From contig OY969111.1 of NCBI GenBank assembly GCA_963697975.1, positions 1,426,001 through 1,490,000 of the forward strand: a stretch of DNA of 64,000 nt, given 5' to 3'. Shown piece after piece: positions 58,472-64,000 of this stretch; position 1 is the stretch's first letter; the number at the start of each line of letters is the position of its first letter. The translations under genes and the position numbers were made by a program. This stretch comes from QHXM01 sp963697975. Lineage in GTDB: Bacteria > Acidobacteriota > Blastocatellia > Pyrinomonadales > Pyrinomonadaceae. A model generated the notes under the pieces. The model saw only the letters and a list, made by a program, of their open reading frames with translations, did not search any database and was not told the DNA's origin.

Positions 58472-59065
58472 TTATTTAACGATATGAAAACGTAAGAAAG
58501 TCTTACCAACGATAATCTCATCACCGTCGCGCAGCGGTTGACGGTCGCCGGGCAAAAGCCTTCGCCCGCGATTGATAAAAGTGCCGTTCGTCGAACCCAA
58601 ATCTTCAACGAAATACTGCCCGTTGCGCCGCATGATTCGCGCATGGCGACGAGAAACTTTCGCTTCCGGGTCGTCTGCGTCCAGATCAACATCCGGGAAG
58701 ATGCCGCCGTCGGCGTCCCAGCGACCGATCTGCGATTCGTCATCGCTTAAGGGAAACTGCTTGCCTGCGGAACGCCCGCGCTCTATGACGAGACGTGCGT
58801 GCGCGCCGTCCATCAGAGCAATCGAGCCGGAGGAGAGGTTGAAGCCGGGTAAGGCCGACGAAGGCATCTGCGCGGCGACCTCCTGATTGATGGCAATGGC
58901 CGCCTGCGCCTCGGACATTTCGCGGCTATCGGTCGGGCTGCCGGAGTTACCCGTCCCGACAGACTTTTTCGCCTGCGCGCCCGCCGCGCCCAGCGGCCCG
59001 CCGCACTCATCGCAATACTGCGACCCGTCCAGATTTTCGGTACTGCATCTTTCGCAGATTGTCAT
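58472..59065 (-). CDS. Zinc-ribbon FHA-domain protein
   Basis: A 197-residue protein. The zinc ribbon (CERCS ... CDECG) is at the N-terminus, followed by a linker and an FHA domain at ~105-190: SQIGRWDADGGIFPDVDLDA, SRRHARIMRRNGQYFVEDLG, STNGTFINRGRRLLPGD. It closely resembles the FHA at the end of the kinase just downstream (both have GxxDxxxxIFPxVDL), suggesting they arose by duplication. It is the first gene of the minus-strand cluster and likely an adaptor that reads threonine phosphorylation by the kinase. Confidence 0.9.
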   Translation of the reverse strand: MTICERCSTENLDGSQYCDECGGPLGAAGAQAKKSVGTGNSGSPTDSREMSEAQAAIAINQEVAAQMPSSALPGFNLSSGSIALMDGAHARLVIERGRSAGKQFPLSDDESQIGRWDADGGIFPDVDLDADDPEAKVSRRHARIMRRNGQYFVEDLGSTNGTFINRGRRLLPGDRQPLRDGDEIIVGKTFLRFHIVK

Positions 59066-59227
59066 AACCGTATTCCCCTCGTGCGATTATGCTAGTGGGA
59101 GTGTGCGCCGCCCTTGCCCCGTCTGAGATTTCAGCCGCGCCGCCGCTCGCGCGAGAAACAGCCGTCATTGTAGCGCGAAATCGAGAGCCGCGCCAATTAC
59201 CCTTTGTCGGAACGGAGAATCCCGGAA

Positions 59228-59255
59228 TTGAACTGCCCGCTGGACATGATACTAT
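59228..59255 (+). promoter_or_regulatory. Candidate sigma70 promoter for the epimerase gene
   Basis: TTGAAC (59228-59233), a 16-base spacer, and TACTAT (59250-59255), ~80 bases before the ATG at 59336. The matching minus-strand promoter for the FHA gene is not obvious in the same 270-base gap. Confidence 0.4.
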
Positions 59256-59335
59256 GCAGGCAGAGCGTATTTAACTACAAAACACAGTTGGCGCAGAAGT
59301 TCGCTGCTTATCTTTTAAGTAGCGGGGTGAAATAG

Positions 59336-60370
59336 ATGAAGCTATTGATTCTTGGCGGAACAAGGTTTATCGGTCGGCATTTGGTGGTGGCGGCGCTTGC
59401 CCGGAACCACGAAGTCACGCTTTTCAATCGCGGGAAACTTTCGTCTGCTTTAGCAAATGTTGAGACGATACACGGAAATCGAAACAGCGACTTGATGAAA
59501 CTTCAGGGACGCCGCTGGGATGTTGTCGTTGATACCTGCGGGTATCTGCCGAGTTCTGTCCGCGCATCGGCAGAGGCCCTGTCCGGTTCCGTAGACCATT
59601 ACGTGTTCATTTCCAGTCTCTCCGTTTACGCAGATGTCAGCACGCCCGGCATAGATGAAACGGCGACGGTCGCTACGCTCACAGATGAGCAACTGGAAAA
59701 GGCAAACGCGATTGATTCGTCAGGGCAGGTTTCTGCTGTGACCTACGGGGAGATGTATGGCGGGTTGAAGGCTTTATGTGAACAAACGTTGGAAGAAACG
59801 TTGCCGGGCCGGGTTCTGATTGTTCGCCCGGGCCTGATTGTCGGCTCTCACGATTACACAGACCGCTTCACCTACTGGGTCGTTCGGGTCGCTCGCGGCG
59901 GCGAAGTGCTGGCTCCGGGTCGTCCCCGACGATATGTGCAGTTGATTGACGCTCAGGATTTAGCCGAATGGATTATGAAAATGCTTGAGCGTAAGGCGAC
60001 AGGCATCTTCAACGCGACGGGTCTACCCGGAGAATTGTCGATGGAAAGGATGCTTGAGGAATGTCAGGCCGTGAGCGGAAGCGATGCTTCTCTGACGTGG
60101 GTCAGCGACAGTTTTCTCAATCAAGAGAAGGTTAGAGCGTGGAGCGAAATACCTTTGTGGCTACCGGAAGATAGCCGGGAGTTAAAGGGATTTATGTTCG
60201 TCAATTGTGAAAGGGCGGTAAATTCCGGCCTCGTCTTTCGCCCTTTGAGCGAGACGATTCAAGATACCCTCGCCTGGCGCGAAACAAATTGCCCGAATGA
60301 AGAATTGAAAGCTGGTCTCAGTTCTGACCGGGAGCAAACTCTGCTGCGTAAATGGCACGAAACGCATTAG
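59336..60370 (+). CDS. NAD(P)-dependent epimerase/dehydratase (extended SDR)
   Basis: A 344-residue Rossmann-fold protein. The dinucleotide motif is LILGGTRFIGRHLV at residues 4-17. A dNTCG-like stretch (VVDTCGYLP), YVFISSLSVYAD, the Tyr-x-x-x-Lys pair in YGGLKALCEQ and the RPGLIVGSHDYTDRFTYWV region follow. The layout matches the reductase-like branch related to CSP41 rather than sugar-nucleotide epimerases proper. The substrate is unknown. It stands alone, with a candidate promoter upstream. Confidence 0.87.
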   Translation: MKLLILGGTRFIGRHLVVAALARNHEVTLFNRGKLSSALANVETIHGNRNSDLMKLQGRRWDVVVDTCGYLPSSVRASAEALSGSVDHYVFISSLSVYADVSTPGIDETATVATLTDEQLEKANAIDSSGQVSAVTYGEMYGGLKALCEQTLEETLPGRVLIVRPGLIVGSHDYTDRFTYWVVRVARGGEVLAPGRPRRYVQLIDAQDLAEWIMKMLERKATGIFNATGLPGELSMERMLEECQAVSGSDASLTWVSDSFLNQEKVRAWSEIPLWLPEDSRELKGFMFVNCERAVNSGLVFRPLSETIQDTLAWRETNCPNEELKAGLSSDREQTLLRKWHETH

Positions 60371-60523
60371 CCTGTAAATTAAACACCAGCAACCAGCGCG
60401 GCTAAGTTTCGGCCTCAGGTGGCTGTTGAATTCTTCCGGGGTTATAATCGGGAGGTGAAACCAACCTTCGTAGTCAATAGCATGATTGCCTCGCGTGAAC
60501 TTGTGACTTTGAGGAGATAACCA

Positions 60524-61048
60524 GTGAGTAATGTCATCACCACACAGCCGGAAGCGACCGAATATGCGCCCTATTATGGAAAGTATGTCGTTCTTGTCCC
60601 GAAGGATGATGTCGTCGCCACGCTGAGCCGTCAACTCGACGAGACGCTCTCCACCTTGCGCGGCCTCACAGAGACTCAGGCAGGCTCGCGCTATGCGCCC
60701 GGCAAGTGGAGCGTCAAGGAATTGGTCGGGCACATGATAGACACCGAGCGAATCTTCGCTTATCGCGCCCTCCGCTTTGCTCGCAACGACCAGGCGGCGC
60801 TGGCAGGTTTTGAACAGGATGATTACGTCAGCGCAGGAAATTTTGACAACCGTCAGTTGAGCGAGCTGGCCGACGAATTTGAGCATGTGCGCCGGGCGAA
60901 TCTGTTCATGCTTCGCTCTCTGGATGATGAGGCATGGGGGCGGCGTGGCACGGCGAGCGAAACGGAAGTGAGTGTCAGGGCGCTGGCCTACATTATGGCG
61001 GGGCATGAGACGCATCACATGCAAATACTTCGGACGAGATATTTGTAG
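60524..61048 (+). CDS. DinB-like four-helix metal-binding protein
   Basis: A 174-residue protein with the DinB/YfiT-like fold. The metal-binding histidines are in KELVGHMIDTERIFAYRALR and the C-terminal AGHETHHMQILRTRYL. Relatives bind a divalent metal and some are thiol-dependent transferases; the role here is unknown. The start is GTG at 60524, with GAGGAG ~8 bases upstream. TATAAT at 60443-60448 is the probable -10 box. Confidence 0.88.
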   Translation: MSNVITTQPEATEYAPYYGKYVVLVPKDDVVATLSRQLDETLSTLRGLTETQAGSRYAPGKWSVKELVGHMIDTERIFAYRALRFARNDQAALAGFEQDDYVSAGNFDNRQLSELADEFEHVRRANLFMLRSLDDEAWGRRGTASETEVSVRALAYIMAGHETHHMQILRTRYL

Positions 61049-61295
61049 GACCGCGCTCTGAAGCAATCCGCTTAAAACTAAGACGGAGCCGAAGCCATTT
61101 CTTCACGGTCCCCGGCCCCTTGCGGCCTTCCATCTCGTAATCGCGTATAATGAAACCGTGCGCGCGGTTTCCACGTAAAAGAGACGCAAGCCTCGATGCC
61201 CGGCGTTTATTTTTCGTCTCCGTAGAGGGCGCAAACTTTGTAACTTGACCCGACTTGGTTCACGATTCCCTTTTTGAGCTTAAGGAATAAACATA

Positions 61296-62840
61296 ATGGC
61301 TTTGAGCCGTAAGAGAAAAATCATCATCGCCGTCTCGGCGGTCGCTCTGCTCGGAATCATCGTTGTCATCAGCATCCTCGCCGGGGGCAAGGATGAGCCT
61401 GAAGTGACGACGGTGAAGATCACTGTGCGCCCGGAATTGCGCTCGACCGTGACGGCCAGCGGTGAAGTGCGTCCCATCCAGTTCATCAACCTGACGAGCG
61501 AGGTCGCAGGCCGCATAGAAGAGATCTACGTCAAGGAAGGTCAGCCCGTAACGAAGGGACAGCAACTCGTCCGGCTCGACCCGACTCAATTGCAATCGAA
61601 CCAGGCAGCGCAGGCCGCCGCCCTGCAAGCCGCCATCAGCGATACGCAGAACGCGCGCACACAGATCATCGCCGCCCAAAACGGTGTGGCGACCGCGCAG
61701 CAATCCCTGAGCGCCGCCGAAGTGGGTCTCGCGCAGGCGCGTCAACAGGTCGTCTCGTCTCAAACCAATGTTGATAGCGCGCAGGTTGGTCTCAATACGG
61801 CACAGCGCGAGTTGAAGCGCACGACCGAGTTGGTTGAATCAAACGTCGCCTCGCGCGCCGAGTATGACGCGGCACGCGACCGCTTCGACCAGGCGCGGGT
61901 CGCTTTGCGAACGGCGCAGGCGAATCTGGAAGCGCAGAAGATAGCTATTGAAGAAGCAAAGGCCCGCGTCAACCAGCAACGCATCGCGGTTCGCAACGCG
62001 CAGACGAATGTGGTGGTCGCTCAACAGAGCGTCAAGACCAGCGAGGCGCGCGCCAATCAGCAACAGGCGCTCTTGACCGGTCAGGGCAGCCAGCTTGCCA
62101 AAGCCACACAGGTCGCGCCGATCACGGGCGTCATCGCGGACATTCCTTCAAAGGTCGGCCAGTTTGCCGTCGCACAGCTTTCTTCGACGCCGCTTTTGAC
62201 CATCGCAGATATGTCAATCGTCAACGTCGAAGTCAAAGTTGACGAAACAGAGATTGCCGATGTCGAGGTCGGGCAAAAGGCGAAGGTCAAAGTTGACGCC
62301 TTTCAGGACCGGGAGATTGACGGCGAGGTGACACAGAAGACGCCGCTTGCGGTTGGCAAGTCTTCAACGCAGGGCGGACTTCAGAACACCATCAACGTGC
62401 AGGAGGCGAAAGAATTTCGCGTCGTCGTTCGCCTCAACATCTCCGACGAGATACGCAACGGCCTGAAACCCGGCATGAGCGCCACTGCCGTCATCACGAC
62501 TAAGACCGAAAAGAACGTAGTCGCCGTGCCGCTTCAGGCCATCGTCCCGAAACCGGCGCAACCTGCTCCGAGCGCAACCGTCACCGGAAGTGTCCCTTCG
62601 CCCGCCGATAAGCCCAAAGAAACAAACGGCGTCTATGTTCTTCAGGGCAACAAGGTGAAATTTATAGATGTCACGACAGGCATCACGGGCGAATCCGACA
62701 TACAGATTTTGAGCGGCGTGCAGGCGGACATGGAAGTCGTCACAGGCCCAAGCCGCGTCCTCAAGACATTGAAAGATGGCGCGCAAGTTAAGCGACAAAC
62801 GCTAAAACCCGGCGAGACAACTGCTGACGGAGAGAAATAA
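61296..62840 (+). CDS. MacA/HlyD-type periplasmic adaptor (membrane fusion protein)
   Basis: A 514-residue adaptor. An N-terminal membrane anchor (IIIAVSAVALLGIIVVISIL) is followed by a lipoyl-like half (LTSEVAGRIEEIYVKEGQPV), a very long alpha-hairpin of ~180 residues rich in Ala, Gln and Arg (residues ~105-275), the second lipoyl half (QVAPITGVIADIPSKVGQFA), a beta-barrel and a membrane-proximal domain (LQGNKVKFIDVTTGITGESD). It links an inner-membrane ABC pump to an outer-membrane channel. The ATPase gene starts 2 bases after its stop and the permease follows. TATAAT at 61146-61151 may be its -10 box. Confidence 0.93.
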   Translation: MALSRKRKIIIAVSAVALLGIIVVISILAGGKDEPEVTTVKITVRPELRSTVTASGEVRPIQFINLTSEVAGRIEEIYVKEGQPVTKGQQLVRLDPTQLQSNQAAQAAALQAAISDTQNARTQIIAAQNGVATAQQSLSAAEVGLAQARQQVVSSQTNVDSAQVGLNTAQRELKRTTELVESNVASRAEYDAARDRFDQARVALRTAQANLEAQKIAIEEAKARVNQQRIAVRNAQTNVVVAQQSVKTSEARANQQQALLTGQGSQLAKATQVAPITGVIADIPSKVGQFAVAQLSSTPLLTIADMSIVNVEVKVDETEIADVEVGQKAKVKVDAFQDREIDGEVTQKTPLAVGKSSTQGGLQNTINVQEAKEFRVVVRLNISDEIRNGLKPGMSATAVITTKTEKNVVAVPLQAIVPKPAQPAPSATVTGSVPSPADKPKETNGVYVLQGNKVKFIDVTTGITGESDIQILSGVQADMEVVTGPSRVLKTLKDGAQVKRQTLKPGETTADGEK

Positions 62841-62842
62841 AG

Positions 62843-63610
62843 ATGTCAGATGCAACGCTGGCGACCCCCACAGAAGCGGTAGATGCACTCGAACCGGGCG
62901 AAGTTCTGGTGCGTGATGCTGTGCCCGCCGCGCTCATCTCGATGCGCGACATCTGGAAGACGTACCAGATGGGTTCGGAAGAGGTTCACGCCCTGCACGG
63001 CGTTTCCTTCGACGTGCAGAAGGGCGAGTACTTAGCCATCATCGGCCCGTCGGGTTCGGGTAAGTCAACGCTGATGAATTTGATCGGCTGTCTGGACACG
63101 CCGACCAGTGGCGAATACTGGATTAACGGCAAGAACGTCTCCGAGATGGACGACGACGAACTGGCGCGCATCCGCAACAAGGAAGTCGGCTTCGTCTTCC
63201 AGACATTCAATCTGCTCGCCCGCGCTACCTCGCTGCACAATGTCGAGTTGCCATTAATCTACGCCGGGATGAGTTCTGCCGAGCGACACGAGAAAGCGAA
63301 ACAATCTCTGGCGGCGGTTGATCTCGCGGATCGCATGACGCATAAGCCGAACGAGCTTTCCGGCGGGCAGCGCCAGCGCGTCGCCATCGCCCGCGCGCTC
63401 GTCAATCACCCAAGCATCCTGCTCGCGGACGAGCCGACCGGCGCGCTCGACACGCACACCAGCATGGAGATCATGAACCTCTTCGAAAAACTTCATGCGG
63501 AAGGCAACACGATCATCGTCGTCACACACGAACCGGACATCGCCGCGCGCGCGCATCGCGTCATCTCAATCCGCGACGGGATGATTGAGAAGGACGAGCG
63601 CCTGAGGTAG
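62843..63610 (+). CDS. MacB/LolD-type ABC transporter ATPase
   Basis: A 255-residue ATPase. An extra ~30-residue N-terminus precedes the fold. Walker A is GPSGSGKST, the Q-loop is VFQTFNLL, the signature is LSGGQRQRVAIA, Walker B is ILLADEPTGALD, and the H-loop is VVTHEPD. The pattern fits the MacB/LolD mechanotransmission class, which drives export across the periplasm instead of transport through the permease. It lies between the adaptor (2-base gap) and the permease (start 3 bases after its stop). Confidence 0.96.
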   Translation: MSDATLATPTEAVDALEPGEVLVRDAVPAALISMRDIWKTYQMGSEEVHALHGVSFDVQKGEYLAIIGPSGSGKSTLMNLIGCLDTPTSGEYWINGKNVSEMDDDELARIRNKEVGFVFQTFNLLARATSLHNVELPLIYAGMSSAERHEKAKQSLAAVDLADRMTHKPNELSGGQRQRVAIARALVNHPSILLADEPTGALDTHTSMEIMNLFEKLHAEGNTIIVVTHEPDIAARAHRVISIRDGMIEKDERLR

Positions 63611-63612
63611 TT

Positions 63613-64000
63613 ATGGGACACGGAGACGCGGAGACACGTGGACGCGGCGATAAAGACAGTCGCAATCCTTCGCCGCGTCCGCGCGTCTCTGCGCCGTCGC
63701 GGCGAAGGATTGCGACTTCAGCCCTCTGGGAATCCTTTCGCGTTGCGTTTTCGAGCCTGCGCTCCAACAAGCTCAGGGCAGGACTCACGCTCATCGGCAT
63801 CATCGTCGGCGTCTCGGCTGTCATCGCCGTCGTGACGATCATCAAGGGCTTAGATCAAACCGTCGCTTCCACCTTCTCTTCGCAAGGCTCGACCGTCTTT
63901 ACGATTTCCAAGCGCCCGCAGATCATCACCTCGCGCGAAGATTTTCTCAAATTCAATAAGCGGAAAGACGTGACGCACGACGACGCTGCGGCAATCGCGC
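63613..64000 (+). CDS. MacB-type ABC permease (N-terminal part, cut by window end)
   Basis: About 129 codons are present. From ~residue 38 the protein reads as a normal MacB permease: WESFRVAFSSLRSNKLRAGL, first transmembrane helix LTLIGIIVGVSAVIAVVTII, then the start of the periplasmic domain. The first ~35 residues (MGHGDAETRGRGDKDSRNPS...) are very basic and are encoded by an intergenic-type repeat, including a perfect inverted repeat. No other ATG, GTG or TTG start fits between the repeat and the conserved part, so the repeat seems to have been recruited as coding sequence. Confidence 0.88.
   Translation, partial: MGHGDAETRGRGDKDSRNPSPRPRVSAPSRRRIATSALWESFRVAFSSLRSNKLRAGLTLIGIIVGVSAVIAVVTIIKGLDQTVASTFSSQGSTVFTISKRPQIITSREDFLKFNKRKDVTHDDAAAIA
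63616..63717. repeat. Repeat and perfect 20-base-arm hairpin inside the permease 5' coding region
   Basis: An octamer-like run (GACACGGA, GACGCGGA, GACACGTG, GACGCGG) is followed by arms 63658-63677 and 63698-63717, which are exact inverse complements around a 20-base loop. The sequence is in frame with the permease gene and contains no stop. Confidence 0.85.

Noticed and set aside
58108..58743. 211-codon minus-strand frame overlapping the FHA and kinase genes
   Set aside because: Out of frame with two clear domain-bearing genes on the same strand; composition is that of a shadow.
1..64000. CRISPR array
   Set aside because: No regularly spaced identical direct repeats with unique spacers; the repeats present are palindromic heptamer runs and scattered hairpins.
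1..64000. tRNA, rRNA or tmRNA genes
   Set aside because: No cloverleaf with a GGTTCGANTCC arm and acceptor pairing, and no rRNA core sequence was seen by eye; a covariance search was not possible here.

Overview
The window is gene-dense, GC-rich bacterial chromosome with coding regions on both strands. It carries no rRNA, tRNA, phage or CRISPR locus. The gene set suggests an acidobacterium, probably of the Blastocatellia / subdivision 4 type. The clues are an MglA/MglB polarity pair, many Ser/Thr kinases with zinc ribbons, FHA and SpoIIE-type phosphatase domains, secreted carboxypeptidase-regulatory-like proteins, an S46 dipeptidyl peptidase, a KaiC-like ATPase, and hairpin repeats in many intergenic gaps. 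This placement is inferred from gene content; no 16S gene is present.

Layout. 0-4.5 kb: the end of queA, a GNAT acetyltransferase, a minus-strand mglB-mglA-zinc-ribbon-zinc-ribbon group, and a histone-H1-like/TPR protein. 4.6-9.6 kb: an amino-sugar cluster (GlmR/YvcK-like regulator, glmU, glmS, GNAT). 9.7-13.4 kb (minus strand): rpoD, a BON protein, a MarR regulator with a clear promoter/operator, and a YdeI-like protein. 13.6-18.3 kb: a small ORF, a zinc-ribbon/NHL membrane protein, hicAB and a CtpE-like P-type ATPase. 18.6-25.6 kb: a KaiC-like ATPase overlapping a hybrid histidine kinase, then two secreted CarboxypepD_reg-type proteins. 25.8-31.6 kb: a cysteine-rich unknown, a zinc-ribbon membrane protein, an isochorismatase-family hydrolase and a PcrA/UvrD helicase interrupted in motif III by a 356-residue intein. 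31.7-38.3 kb: a secreted protein, a multi-pass membrane Ser/Thr kinase and a DUF4139 protein. 38.3-52.6 kb: two large DUF4062-STAND NTPase-TPR proteins flank a NtrC-type two-component system, small secreted proteins, an S46 peptidase and a stand-alone HhH protein. 52.7-59.1 kb (minus strand): a phospho-signalling cluster (FHA/zinc ribbon, kinase/FHA, RDD, zinc-ribbon/TPR, FHA-GAF-SpoIIE phosphatase) that runs directly into the second STAND gene. 59.3-64 kb: an SDR-family epimerase, a DinB-like protein and a MacAB-like export operon cut by the window end.

How it fits together. GlmR-GlmU-GlmS links UDP-GlcNAc synthesis to a UDP-GlcNAc-sensing regulator. The kinase, FHA and SpoIIE genes look like one phosphorylation circuit, possibly coupled to a STAND sensor of the kind used in bacterial NLR-like immunity. 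The most striking non-coding signal is a set of intergenic hairpins. Most are built from tandem heptamers followed by their inverted copy, with different heptamer words in different gaps. There are also two copies of a five-hairpin composite element whose stems differ by compensatory changes. One repeat hairpin has become the first part of a coding sequence (the ABC permease at 63613).
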